From Orientallactaga sibirica (Eukaryota; Chordata; Mammalia; Rodentia; Dipodidae): a DNA stretch of 64,000 nt. Made by a program: the position numbers and the translations under genes. Position 1 is the first letter of the stretch. Each line of letters starts with the position of its first letter. A model generated the notes under the pieces. That model was not told the DNA's origin. It searched no databases and saw only the letters and a program-made list of their open reading frames with translations. Location: the NCBI GenBank assembly GCA_036365145.1, contig JAEOAD010001942.1, positions 1,674,001 through 1,738,000 on the forward strand. The letters run 5' to 3'. Below, one piece after another: positions 12,801 through 27,800 of the stretch.

Positions 12801-15800
12801 CTGCTGAAGCCTGTCATCTTGCAGCCTCTCCTTGTAAGATTAAATAAGCAAATTTCCTTTGTTGCTATGCAAGATTCTTAGGGGCCCTCCAAGGCCATGC
12901 ATCTTCTATGCATCACCAACTGAAAATCCCATCATGTTCCCTTTTAAAGCAAGCACTTGTGGGGCAACGTACCAATTCCAAGAGGACACTGTATCCCTGT
13001 GACCCATGTAGAACTGCCTTCAGCACAGGTTTTATTCCATGGAACAGGGATGCATGAGAATTACTGCATTTTATCTAATTCCCCAAGCCCATCAGCTTCC
13101 TAGTCACAGTCCCACTTTCCCTGTTGAAGTTTTTAACCACACAGTATCACTAAAGCCTGTCTTTCATCAAAAATCCAAGGAATGGGGCTGGAGAGTTAAC
13201 TCAGTGGTTAAAAGATGCTTGCTTGCAAAGTCCGATGGGCCTGGTTTGATTCTCCAGTTTGCACATAAAGCCAGATGCACAAAGTGCACTGTGCATGTAT
13301 CTGGAGTTCATCTGCAGTGACAAGAGGCTCTGGTGTGCCCATTCTCTCTCATAAAAATTTGATACCCCCACTTCCACCCAAGGGAATGGCTGGCTGAAAG
13401 CACTCAAAAACTGACTGGGAGACAGCCCAGGAAAGTTGGACATGAAGAATAAGACAGCCACATCCTGCTCTAATTATATCCACTTTAAACAAGCATAAAA
13501 ACAGAAAGTATAAAAAAATACCTCTGGGGCAGGGAGGGGCAGATCTAAGATGGGGTCAAAGGAAGAGAGACTCAGGATTCGAACTGGGTCTGAGGCCCAT
13601 ATTACCTGCCCTTGTTTCCAGCATTCCCTAAACACATTCCAGTTGCTCTTGTTGTTAGGATCTTGCAAGCACAGCAAGCGATTATCACATAGCCAGTAGT
13701 GAGGAGTGTCAAAGCCCAGAATGCTGGGCTTGATCGTCAGTCCTTGAGGCTTCTTAGGTAACTCAGAGGAAGTCTTGTTTTGCACCAAAGAAGCAAAGAT
13801 GTCATCAAGGATTTTGGGTGTGTTTTTGAGCCCATTTTCTGTCTGTATTTGAGAAAATACCAAGTCTTAAACCTACTCTCATAACGATGAGTATACACTA
13901 CATAGCCAAAGAGTTGATGCCAGAACCCCAGGTATCGAGGTAAAACCCCTACTCACACTTGGCTACAGAAAAAGTAGGAACAGAAAAAAGCAGCCTAGCC
14001 CATTACTATACACCTGTGAAACCACCTGTGTTCCCCACTAAGGTAAGTAGGCCTGCGACTCATGTCCTTTCTACTCTCCATTTGAACACCCGGACCCTTT
14101 CTGTTCTGTCTCGGCTCAACTTCATAAGGTGAGTGCAAACAATAAAACAAGCACATACCTTTCCTGTAGAGGAGTTCAGAAGATTTCGGAGGAAACCAGA
14201 GTTGTTGTTGCTTACGGGTGTCAAAATTGTGCTGTTAAAGGTGTGGAGGACTGTGGTGGATTTGCTCAGAGGGGGAAGAGGTGGAAGGCATTTGATTTCA
14301 TTCTTTAAAATTGGCATTGTTGGCTGTTTTTCTAAAACAAAACCCAACACACCCAGATTTAAGAGCATTCTCAAGGCAACTTCCCTTGCTAGTCTCTGAT
14401 TAACAGAGTGACTTTTAGGATTTGGCTTTCTTCTTATAGTACCCAAAACAGGAAATAAACACTAATGGCTACCATTTAGTTGATAAGGGTTCAACTGATG
14501 GTAAAATAATATTCAAGAGAAATTATGATAAAGGCTATTTTAAAAAATTTGTGTCTTCTATGTTTGTCCTTGTAAACAAACTCATTTTTAGAAATTAACC
14601 TTGTGTTTAGCAACTTTGAAACACTGGCTTATAAATACAGATTCTTTGAATTTTTCACATGTACTACCTGCAAATACTAATTTTATCTTTGTCTTCCTTA
14701 ACCTTTTTTCCCTTTTTTGGTCTTAATGCACTGGCTAGGACTCTCACCACAAGGCTTAAAACAGTGATGCTCAGAATCTTCTACCTCATTACGGAATATA
14801 GAGGGAAACTCTTAAAGACAGTTGTAGGAGGTGGGAAGATGGCTCAGCAGTTAAAGGTGCTTGCTTGAAAAGCCTCCTGTGCATATGCGTGAGCACACAT
14901 ACACACACAAGTGAATAAATTAAAATTGAGTCCAGGAGTAAAGGAGCAGACTAGACCACAAAGTTTGGCCTTGTTTCAAAATAACAACAAAAGACATTGC
15001 TTATCATGTCTGCTGTCAGTTCTGCTGTTTTGGAGAAACTTTTTTGTTGTTGTTTTTTTGTTGTTGTTTTTCGAGGTAGGGTCTCACTCTAACTCAGGCT
15101 GACCTGGAATTCACTCTGTAGTCTCAGGGTGGCCTCAAACTCATGGCGATCCTCCCACCTCTGCCTCCCAAGTGCTGGGATTAAAGGCGTGAGCCACCAT
15201 GCCTGGCTTTGTTTTGGAGAAACTTTTAAAGACATTTCCTTCTAATTTCAAAAATTTTATAAAGATGATAGATATTAAATTTTACACATTGTAGAAACAT
15301 CTTATTAGATGATTTTCTTCTCCAGGATGACCCATCAAACTCACAGCGATCCTACCTCAGCCTTATGAGTGCTGGGACTAATGTACTGGCTCTCTTAGGC
15401 TTTTTTTTTTTTTGAGGTAGGGTCTCACCCTAGCCCAGGCTGACCTGGAATTCACTATGTATTCTCAAAGTGCCCTTGAACTCCCTGTGATCCCTCCTAC
15501 CTCTGCCTCCCCAGCACTGGGATTAAAGGCATGTGTCACGCTTGGCTTTTTAAGCTTTTTTTCTTCTCTGAGGTAGGGTCTCACTCTAGCCTGGGCTGAC
15601 CTGGAACTCACTTTGCAGTCTCAGAGTAGCCTCAAACTCACAGAATCCTCCTACCTTTGCCTCCTGAGTGCTGGGATTAAAGGTGTGCACCACCATACCT
15701 GGCTTCTTAAGCTTTTTAAAAGTTTTATTTACTTATTTTCAAGGATGAGGGAGAAAAAGGAAGAACGAACGAATGAATATGGGTGCACCAGGGCCTCCAG

Positions 15801-18800
15801 CCACTGCCAACAAACTCCAGATGCATGTGCCACTTTGTGCATTTGGTTTTATGTGGGTACTGGGGAACAGAACCCTGGTTGTCAGGCTTTGCAAGTAAGT
15901 GCCTTAATTGCTGAGCCATCTCTCCTGCCCCTCTCTTAAGCTTTTCGATGTTTAACTACATTTCTGGAAAAACTCTGCTTGGTTATACATATATTTGATT
16001 TTTTTTTTTTTGGTTTTTGGAGGTAGAGTTTTATTCTAGCTCAGGCTGATCTAGAATTCACTCTGTAGTCTCAGGGTGGCCTCGAGCTCATGGCGATCCT
16101 ACCTCTGCCTCCTGAGTGCTGGGATTAAAGGCGTGCATCACCACACTCAGCTTCAAATCTGATTTACTGAAATTGAGTTTAGGATTATTTGCATGAAAAG
16201 GAACTAACCTGTAATTTTTATCCTGTAAGAAAGCAAAGTTATCTAAACTCTAAATCTAACACTACTTGATTTCAAAATCTAATTCTTTATTATCATCAGG
16301 AAGCATCCTGAGAAGTCAGTGCATTCCAATTGAAACAAACAGGAGTGATGCATAAGGTAAAACAGAAAGTGGAAACCACTTGTAAAAATTGTAAATGCCC
16401 CATTCTTGCCTCATACAGTCTCAACTTCACCTAGAGTTCTATGAGTAGCAAAACTTCCCTTTGATGTTGCATTTCAAATTCATTTCATTGGTGGCAGGTA
16501 CCAAGATGATTGTAGGCAACACTTTCTTACCTCTGTTCTCATGGCAACTGGGGGTGGCAAGTCTGTGAATGGGGGAGTACTTGGGAACAAACAGGAGGGT
16601 GAGAAATATTCACCTTTGTTTTCCTTATTGACATTCCCGCTGGTCAGGTCAGCCAGCCAGTTTAAAGGTGATGTGCTAGCTGGACAGGCTGGCTTCACAC
16701 TGCTAGCTGGCTTCGATGCTGCTTCACCACTCACAGCCGCAGGCTCCAACACCGTCGGACTCTGCTGCAGCATGGGCCCAAGAGTCGGTTTTTCTCCAGC
16801 TAAGGATGTCTATGTGAAGTGTGAAAGGGAAATTAGGCATAAGATTCAGAACAAATTCCTTTTCTTACCTTATTCCCCAATACCCTACTAGTAAGAGAAA
16901 AATAACTCAAACAAATCTATCCACTAAATAGCCTACATATCACCATACTGTAACTATAGCAATTCTTTGGAAGTAACGCAGTAAAATGACAAGAAAAAAA
17001 CACATTTTTCACCTTTAGCTTCTAAGTCTTATAGTGAAAGCACAGGACATGGTAACTTAAATGCACCTGCTTGCCATCCAGCCCAGGCTTCAATGTATCC
17101 ATATAACCCATGTACCATGTGACTTTAAAATGATTGAGAACAGGCACACAGAGGAACATAGTTATTAGGTAAATAAATGAGGTGAGTAGGAAAGGAAAGT
17201 TAGGGCTTCAGAAAGAAACTGGACATCAAGGGACAATGCACCCTGATTATGTTTTAAACTAGGATGAGTCCTTAAAAGAACTCTAGTATAAACTAAACGA
17301 AGAACATACCACTTCTTCTGTAACATACTGATAAGCTTACACAAATGAGAAGATAAAGAAGGAATGTTCAAATTCCTGTGGCAATCTAGCTGCCCCCCAC
17401 CCTTACATGTGATGTACTTCTGTTTTTATTCCTTTACCACTGACAAGTAAGATGAAGCACATGCAAACCAAGCTGTGTGAGCAAAGCAATCCAACCAGAA
17501 AGCAGCAGAAAGAATTCAAGCTCCCTTTAAAAAATAATTTCTTAAGCCGGGTGTGGTGGCGCACGCCTTTAATCCCAGCACTCGGGAGGCAGAGGTAGGA
17601 GGATCGCCATGAGTTCGAGGCTATCCTGAGATAGAGTGAGACCCTACCTTGAAAAAGAATTTCTTTTATAATATTTTATTTATTTGAGAGAAAGAGGAGA
17701 GAGAGGAGAGAATGAATGAGCATGCCAGGGCCTCTAGCCACTGCAAATGAACTCCAGACGCATGTGCCACCTTGTGCATCTGGCTTATGTGGGTACTAGG
17801 GAACTGAACCTGGGTCCTTAGGCTTTGCAGATAAGTGCCTTAACTGCTAAGCCATCTCTTCAGCCCTCAAGCTCCTTTTTGACTCCAAGGAACACAGCTC
17901 CTCTACTACCTCATGCTGCCTTCAATACTATAGCTTTATAAAAACTGGATGCTAAAGACAGTGTGGGTAATGATTCCTGGGGTGAGGGTGGAAAGGACAC
18001 CTAGGGACCTGTGTGACTCTAAGAATGCCACTAGTAAGAGGCATATGGACATTGAGTGATGTACACAGTAGGACTTGTTTCATTATTTCCTTCAAAAATG
18101 CATGTATTTTATTGGTAAAAATCTAGCAATTTACAAAGTTCAAGTCTTACCTGAATAGCTTCAATTCTACAAAAGTCATGAGAAGTTTTTTGTATGTGTG
18201 CATATATATGTGTTTGCATATAGACAGTATATGTGTATGTGTGGAGGCCAGAGACTGACCTATTATTCTCAGTGGTCTCCACTAGATGGTAAGGTCTCTC
18301 ACTGAATCCAAAGTTCACCTATTCAGCTAATGTAGCTAGCCAGCTTGCCCCAGGGATCCCGACTCTGCTTCCTGAATGCTAGGATTATAGGTAGGCTGCC
18401 ATGCACATCTGGCAATTAGGTAGGTGCTGGGGATTCCAACTCAAGTTCCCATGCCTGCATACTACACACTTATCCATCTCATGATGCTGCATTTCTAAAA
18501 AAAACAGACTGAAGAGATAGCTCAATGGTTAAAGGTACTTGCTTATACAGCCTGATGGGCTGGTACCCTCACAGACTGATGTGCACAGTGCACATGCATT
18601 TGGATTTCTTTTGCAGAAGCAAGAAGTCCTGGTGCGCCCTTATTCATTCATACTCTCTTGTTTCTCACTGTCCCCTTCCCTCCCTCTCAAACAAGTGAAT
18701 AAATGTTTATAAAACAAAACAAACCCCCTCCAAAAAAAAAAAAAAAAAAGCCACATCTCAGTTAAACAGTATCTTGCTAGGCAGACTATGGAAAAGGCTT

Positions 18801-21800
18801 TGGATTTTCTCAAGGAAAATGAAAAGAGGTCACAGCTGTGGTACACAAAAGCAATACAAAAAGGCCCTGAAATGTCACATGAAATGAAGTCTCTCTTCTC
18901 CCTCTTCTGAGGGTTGTTTTCATGTTCCTTTCAAACCCACTGACAGAAATTCTTGGGTTATTTGAGAAACAGACAACAATCACAAGGGCGGTGAACACAG
19001 CACAAGCAGCAATACCTGTTTCAGGTCTTCCTTTGAGACTGGTTTTGAAAACAGTTTGAACTGCCTGTTCGAGCAGGGACAATTTGCCTTTATTCCCCAT
19101 TTTACTCTTACAGAATGCACAATATCTCCAACATCATATAGTGCTAAAAGAAAGGGCAGAGGCAAACATCTGAATAAGGGCGTCATGTACTTTTGACCTC
19201 AACCTAACCAAGCAGAAACTAACTTTTTTTCTCATAGGACTTGGTTCAGCACCAGTATTTCATCCCTCTTTTTCACCCTGCACCACTTTCTTTCCTTCTA
19301 CAAAACTATGCACCAGACTTAATCCAAAGTACCAGCCCACATGGGGAAGGGGACCCCTGCCCACATGAAGTACCTTTGCCAGGAATGATCTGCGTGGGCA
19401 TTAGGTTCTCAGGTTCATGTATCTGACTCTTCACACACCTCAGCCAAGCAAAAGTCTTGTAGGTGGTACCTGCAAATGACTGACTTGTGGTTAACTGTTC
19501 TCCGTGGACCCTGCAGCCCCAGTGCCTCAGAAACCCAACCTCAAAATCAATGAAACAAAATTCAGTGTGTCAGGGACTGAAGAATAAATATTCACTTCTC
19601 ACCCTGTTGGCAGTTCTTCTTCTTCATTCGGTAGCAATCTACACACACTCCAAACCCACACCGAGGGCACACCCAGTGCAGGTTGAAGATCGTGGTGTCA
19701 CACACATCACACATTTCTCGAACACCTTTGACAGCCCGCTTCCAAGCAACCTGCCCTGCAAGAATCAATAAACGACTCAGTCATGAGGAAGAGAGGGCTT
19801 CTGAAATCAAACATGGATGAGTATAGTTAGTAGTCCTTCTTGGGACTAGAGTCCTTGCTAATGATTCCCCTGGATTCCCCCAGAACTCCCATCAACACAC
19901 ACTGATCCCACTGAATATACCATAGTGTGGCTTTGTCTCCAAGGAGGACACACTATGCTCAAGTAGCAGCCTCACCCCAGGTGTGTGACAGAGCTAGAGG
20001 TATCCCATAGCAGTAGTTGGTCCTTGAATCACTGAGCCATCTACCAGTCTATCATGAAACCTGAAGAGACCATCAAGGCAGCAATGGTCAGGCTTTCTCC
20101 AAGAGAAAAACTATTCACATACATGACCCAAACAAGTGGTGCAGAGCGTGATACCCTGATCCACTTAGACAAGCCATGGAAAACCCTGCAGTGCTCAGGT
20201 TCCTGGAGGAAGCAGCACAGTAACTTACTTTGTGGTACAATAGTCCAGATCAATTTCCTCACCAGCCAGTCAGAAATCTGATTGTGCCAGTGCAAACAGC
20301 AATGCCTGCCAGCCAACAGGACTAACTCACACTAACCAAATATCCAATATACCGAGACACAACCAGGACTCTACAAAGTAGCTTTTTCCACTCCAGGGGC
20401 CAACCCTAGAGATAGGTAACTGGTGGGAGGGGCCTTGGACTGGGTACACCACTAACCCCCCCCCCAACAGAGGAGTATATAATCAAGCTGCCACATCAGG
20501 TATCCAAACACCTCAAGGAGTAGAAGCGGGGGGTGGGGGTGGGGGGGGAGGGTGGGGAGGGGAATTTCAATCATAAGAAAGCCCAATGACGCTGACCAGA
20601 AGACTCCTTTCAGTCCGTCCGTCAGTATCTCAGTCTCTACCACTGGATCAACACTGCTGCATTCTTGCTCTATGGAGACATCTTTTCCAAATCCAGTCTG
20701 TAGTGAATTCATTTGGAACACAACTCAAATGACCAAACTGAACTATTCCAACTGCTAAGAAAACATCTCCTGTTGTAAGGTAATGGAGTAGCCAGCATTA
20801 ATATCTAAGAGCTTCTGGCATTTTACAAGATTTTATGAATTTCATCCTAATCATTTGGATTAGACTGTTTTATTAGAAAGTAGTATGCGTCACCTCCTGC
20901 ACCTGGCTTATATGGATCCTGGGGAATCAAATTTGGGCCCTTAGGCATTGCAAGCATGCACCTTAACTGCTAAGCCATTTCTCCCATATTTATTTATATT
21001 ATGTATGTATGTATGTATGTATTATTATTTTTTTTTGAGAGAGAGAATGGTCATGCCAAGGCCTTCAGCCACTGTATATGACTAAAGATGCATGTTCTAC
21101 CTTGTGCATCTGGCTTACATGGGTCCTGGGGAATTGAACCTGAGTCCATTGGCTTTGCAGGCAAGTGCCTTAACCACTAAGCCATCTTTCCAGCCCAGGA
21201 TTCTTGTATTTAAACTATTTGGTTGTGCAAGTCCAAAGATTAATACCTGAAGAATGTAAAAATGTCACTGTTAACACTAATTCATTTGGGGAAGACTGAA
21301 TGGTGGAAGAAAATAGAATTATAAGACAAGTGCTCTGTGGTGTTTGTTTACTTTTACAGAGCACATGAACGGGGACAGGCATGCTGTCGGCCTAAATGTC
21401 ATGAAGGAGGTCTGGCTCTCATGTATCACCAACACTGGTCTCTGTTGCTTACAGAGCTGCCAGATTGGTGAAGAATGCTCCCAAAGAGTGGAAGATACAT
21501 GCACACGCCTATCTAGAACCTCCAAATTGTCTTTTCAAGACTTGGATGTGAAAATAATTACCTCCATCTGAGCCAATACTTATTCCTATGCCTGGGACTC
21601 TGCCCAAAAGACTTCAACTTAGGAGGCAAAAGATACAACCTGTCCAGGCTTATTTTGTTTGAAATTTATTGTGGATCAGGAATCTTTTTCTGCGGCTGAG
21701 GAGATGGCTCAATGAATAAAGGTGCTTGCTTGCAAAGCCTGCTGGCCTGGGTTCAATTCCCTAGTACCTGCATAAAGCAGAAGCATAAAGTGATGCATCT

Positions 21801-24800
21801 ATCTGGAATTTATTTGGAGCAGCTAGAGGCCCTGGAGCACCTGTTTCTCTCCCACTCTCAAATAAATATATATAAAGAATTTTTGGAGCTGGAGAGATGG
21901 CTCAGTGATTAAAGGCTCTTGCTGGCAAAGCCTGCTGGCTCAGGTGCAATCTCTCAGTACCCACATAAAGCCAGATGCAAAGTGGCACATGATCTGTAGT
22001 TCATTTGAAGTAGCAAGAGGCTCTGGTATACTCATTTTTTCTCTCCCTCTCCTCTCTCTGCTTGCAAATAATGAAAGAGAAAAAAAAGGGGGGGGGGAGT
22101 TTCTTTGTCTTAAAATAAACCAGCCTGGGGTAAAATCTCCTTCTGGTAGGCCCACACTGCTGGTGAGGCTAATAAACGCCATCACCACTTACCTTGACCT
22201 TCCTTAACAAAGGAGCTCCATCCACTCCTTTGATAACTGCCTACAAATAAACCCTACAGACAGCAGACTGATGAAACCTGTTAAAAAAGGAAACTTGCAA
22301 CCTCATTATACCAGACATCTACACTATGGGTGAAAAATGAAACTCATGCAATCTGAAATGAAACAAAATTCAAGTTGGATTCAAAACTCCTACCCCCTAA
22401 GAGATGATCTTACTGTGTGGCTCAATAGTTGACATAGCTTCCTTTTCAGAAATCACCATTTGACAGAAGTGGTCTCCAATGTTGGCCAAGATATATTTGG
22501 CTGTGTCCAAATCAGTTCCTGTAACATTTTTGGTCAAAGGTAGCCACAAGCCAATTGCTTCACTGTCATACTTGTTTGGTGTTAAGAAGCCTTCTACACG
22601 CAATACACCATGTTTATTGAATTTTAACCTAGGAGAGTGGAAAAAACAAACAAAATTGCCTTACATAACATTTCAACCAATAAAGCCCTTCCCAATCTTC
22701 TTATTCTCCATGGCTAACAATAGCACATTATTTAATGATGTCTCTAAAAAGATTTTTTTAAAAACTTGCTTTTTTCCCAAAAGGGGTAGAGAGACATATA
22801 CTTAACACTCCAACCAAAAGATCATCATCTTGCCTGCAGAGACAACTGAAACCTACTAAACTCAAAATTGAACAGGAAAGACAAAATCAATTCAGACAGA
22901 AGCAAGATGACAACCAACCAACGGTGATAAGTTGGATCACATCTGACACAAACTACTGCATCAAGAACAATGCTTGGCAAGAGAAGGAAGGGAACACTAG
23001 ACAGTCACCAAAGCTATGGCCACTCCGACCTGGGAGGTGTTTAGTGGCCCCACGAACCCCCACTGCATATTATGGTGCAAGTTCCTGAAATGAAAGGAAA
23101 TACTAAGATGCCCTCAGAACCTAAGAAGTGAAGGACAGAACACTTCCTCAGTATTCACTTTCAATAGTCTCCAACATTTGGATGGTTTTCAAAAAAGCTG
23201 TGTATTAGTTCTGAATTTTTTCAAACATTACCACAACTATATTTCTAACTGGAGGCATAAGAAACTGACATAAAACAGTGAGGTTAAATAAAAGCAGAAA
23301 AGAAAGTGCTGACTTCGAGTTTTGTGGGTTAATATGAAGAAGACTGTAGGGTAGGAATGGTAATTGAGCTTGCCTTGTAAGAAAAAGGGAGCATTCAGGA
23401 AGTGACGGAACATTCAGGCAATGTATCAGGACAGGGGAGGTGGGTCACAAGACACTAATTAAGGAAAATCATTTGTCAAGTGACTATAGTCAAGGTACAA
23501 TGATATACATGTGTGAAAATATAATGAAATGCATGAAGCTCGAGTTTCAATCTCTAGTACTGCAAAAAATAAAATAATCAACAAGTAAGAAATGTGTGGT
23601 TTCGCCAAAATACATGCATACAAATGCTTATGCATCTTAAAACACTTGCTTGAGTAAAGAAAATCTCTCTTGAGAGGAAGTAGAAGAGAACTAACCTTTA
23701 CTAATTCTGAGCGGGTATTATTCAGAATACAGAGTAATGTATGTGTATGTGGACATGTTAGCAGTGTCACAGTTCTAAATACTACAGACACATTTAACTA
23801 TGTGCTTCCACAATCCTCAGGAATGAAGGGGGCAAAATTGCATCTAAAACACCTCTACTTCACTAAATAATCTGAACAGGAAAGCGACCAGCACAGACAA
23901 ATCTAGTTGGTATAAAGCTTTTGAATCTTACTTTCTCAATGCACCGTAGGAACCTCTAAGGTATCTAAATTACCTATACATTTAATCCAGCTCATTAATA
24001 GCCTTTTAACTTTGATTTAATTTAATCTTCTATTTATTTGTGAACAGAGAGAGAAAGGGAGAAAGAATGCCAGGGCCTCTTGCCCCTGCAAACAAATTCC
24101 AGACTTTCAGATGTATGTGCCGCTTTCTGTAACTTTACATGGGTCCTGGTGAATCAAACCCAGGCCAACAGGCTTTGCAAGCAAATACCTTTAACCACTG
24201 ATCCATCTCCTCAGGTCCTTAACTTTGATTTTAAATTAGACCTTAACTTAGAGCAAAAGAAGAAACAGGACAAAAAAGTTAATACCTATTTATAATTAGA
24301 ACTAGTTCAATCTAAAAACATCTTGACTTCTGAGAAAGTATATCTAAAGTTCATCTATACCCAGAATAACATTGTTCATTTGTGTCTCAACAAAACAAGA
24401 TCAGGTTGCCATTTTCTTTCTCAGGGATAGATTATATATGATTTTTAAAGTAAGATGTGAAAGTAGAAGGGGAACTACTAGGAAGCACAAAGAATAGCAG
24501 TGAAGGAGGGGACAAGAGAAGATGACTTAGGGGATAAATAGGATCAAAGTATATTACATACACATGAAAATATCATTAAATCCATGGTTTTGTACAGAGA
24601 AAACACTAAGAAGATCTGAAAACTAAGCTAATTACAAAGCAAGCGGTCAGACATTTTCCCAGAAACTCTAGGACAATTAATGTTTCTGACACTTCTATAA
24701 AATGCATTTCATTTTGGGACAATTCTGTTGTCTTTTTTCATCAGGAGGCTGAGGTATAAGGATCCCTGTGAGTCTGAGGTCTTCCTGACACTATAGAATG

Positions 24801-27800
24801 AGTTCCCAGGTCAACTGGAGCTACAGTAAAACCTGGTCTCAAAAAAATAAGTCAAGCTGGGTGTGGTGGCACACGCCTTTAATCCTAGCACTCGGGAGGC
24901 AGAGGTAGGGGGATCGCCGAGAGTTCGAGGCCACCCTGAGACTACATAGTTAATTCCAGGTCAGCCTGGACCAGAGTGAAACCCTACCTCGCAAAACCAA
25001 AAAAAAAAAAAAAAAAGTCAAATTGGCGGAGCGTACCTTTAATCCCAGCACTTGGTAGGCAGAGACAGGAGGACTGCCATGAATTCGAGGCCACCCTGAG
25101 ACTTCATAATGAGTTCTAGGTCAGCCTGGGCTAAAGTGAGACCCTACCTTGAAAAACCAAAGATAAATAAATAAAAAAATAAAATGTAGCTGGGGGTGGT
25201 GGCACATTCCTTTAATCCCAGCATTCAAGAGTCAGAGGTAGGAGGATTGTGGTGAGTTCAAGACCAGCCTGAGACTATATAGTTAGTTCCAGGTCAGCTT
25301 GGGCCAGGGCAAGAAAACTCTACCTCAACAAAACAAAACAAAACAAACAAGTTCTATGTTTCCAAACTTTGACTTCCTGTTGTAGAAGCTAGCCATTAGG
25401 TCCAGACTAGTTGGTTCTTCCTGAAATGCCTCACCTCCTGAAGTGAAAGAAGCGGCAGAACACAGGGGAGTCCTTCTGCGGCTCCTTATCCTTGCGCAGA
25501 CTATCCAAGCGACACTCTCCGGCACTTGGGCAGCTGTGCCACAATGTTCACACAGGAGTCATCCTGAACGAAGGCCTCACCACTCTGTTGCAGCTTCTTG
25601 AGTTTATCTGGGTCTGTCAAAACTGACTTCCGGGCAGGGGCTAAGAAAACAAAAGATTATGAAAATGGGACCTTAAATTGCTGAATATAACATCACTATG
25701 GGACTGAATTCTACTCAAAAAGTCAATGTTCCCAAAGAGAGAACACTTTTCTCCATTTTCAATTCAGTTGGAATTTCTAAAACAATAGCCCAGAACTATT
25801 AAGACAACTATAAAAGTTTTGTTCTCTTTAAAAACAATCGTCATTGGTGAATCTACTGGGCAACCTAAAACCCCAAATTCAACAGCCAGATTCACAATTC
25901 CAAATTACTGCATACTTCTACTGTTTCTTGGTCTGGGGGAACTTTTCTGCTTGCCTCTGCTTTATAGTTTGGGGCAACTTCTCACTTTGATTACATGCAT
26001 CATTTTCTGGTCTCTGAATCTCCCATGTGTGAACTTCCCTTACACTCTAGATCTACCATGTAGGTGCTCTTACTAACTCTAGGCTTGCTACCTGTGTAAT
26101 TTCTTTAAACTTGGGGTAACCATGAGTGGAGCACTCTTTATTCCTCATTTCTCCTCTGAATTTCTTGGTCTCTGCTTTGATATTTTCTCTCTTCTATTCT
26201 TCCTTAACTCACCACCATTTGCTCTTTGAGCTTTCTTCCATGGGGAAAACACATAGCAGGTATCATGAATGATCTTTCTAAATCTCCCCATACAAGCTCT
26301 TAAATTCTACCCTCCACGTGCTTGTGGCTCTACTCCAGGCTTTCTTTAAAAGCCTCAATTTCTCATAAATGAACCTAATGAATTATGCAATGTTTTCTAC
26401 ATTCTCATTCACATTTTCCATTTCCCATGTGTTTATGACTCTGCTCCAGGCTATCTTCCTAGATCCCAATCTCCCTTAAAATAACCCCACAATTTGTGGT
26501 TTTTCCCTAAATAAATTTAATAATCCATAATTTATCCTTCTTGAGTCTGCCTTTACCAGCTCTTTGTTAAAGGTAGGACAGAACCCAAATTTGACCCCCA
26601 AATCCTGCATCAAGGTCATCTTCTTGACATATCTTCCACTTCCTACATACCTGATGCGCCTTTCAGGATTAAAAGCACTGGCTAAAGATAAGATTTCAAG
26701 TAAGTTTTAAATTACACTTGGTGTGAGAACTGGAAAGGAAGTGTTAACATGGTTTTAAAAGAAAAAGATAAAGATGTCACAGGAAGAAGTAATCAGTCAC
26801 TGTGTCCACAAAAATAATGCAGAAGGGACTTCATCCATAAACCAAAAACCTTAAGGAATACTTCCCAGAAAACAGTGGGAAGACCACTCACCACCTCAGA
26901 GAAAGGAGCTGAGAAGAGGGGAGATAACTTCTTAGGCAACTGTAGTAACTACTTATTTCTTCAGGGAGCTAGGTGAGATAGGTGTGAGAGGCCAGCAAAA
27001 TTAGAAGATCTCAAACCAAAGAAAGTTAAAAACCAAAACATTATATTTATTTATTTGAAAGAGAGAGGGAGGCAAGAGGCAGATAGAGAATGGGCAGGCT
27101 AGGGCCTCTAGCCAATGCAAGCAAACTCCAGATGCATGCACCACCTTGTGTGCATCTGCTTACAAGGGTACTGGGAAATCAAACCTCGGTCCTTAGGCTT
27201 TGCAGGCAAGTGCCTTAACTACTAAGCCATCTCTTCAACCCCAAAGAAAGTTTTAACTGAAATAAATGCTTCAATTATTACCTTGGAGAGGAGCTAATCT
27301 AACTTCACTTACAATAAACAGGCCTAGAGCACAGTGTAAAATGCTAATAACCGAGACTTCTAGTCCTTACTTCCACAAACATTTTTATTCAGTTACAGTG
27401 CAAATGAAGGTAAAGTAAGACTGGAAAGAAAACAGAGATTAGAAACACAGTGAGGAATTTTAATTCATCAGAAACAGAAAAACTTAATATTCTTTGAGAT
27501 TTGGAGAGAGCTACCAGAGAATATAAGCCAGAGTCTAAAGGTTATCTTATCAAATTGGCTTAAAAGAGTATCTATATATAAGCAAGTTGAACCGTCTAAA
27601 TCTAGCTTAGTGAGAACATTAGCTGATTCCATGGTGACTTTCAAAGAAGAACACAGTCAAGAACAAAAGGGAAGGTCTAGTTCTGAGGAGACATACACGC
27701 TATTCAATTCCACTTGGCCTTTTCTCTGTAGCCATGAAGTACAGCAAGTAAGCAGAACCCATTCCCATCAGGTTTTTTTTTTTTTTTTTTTTTGGTTTTT

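Noticed and set aside
20041..20316. Overlapping 75- and 91-residue frames on opposite strands in an intron
   Set aside because: No similarity to a known protein was recognised and neither frame has splice or promoter context.
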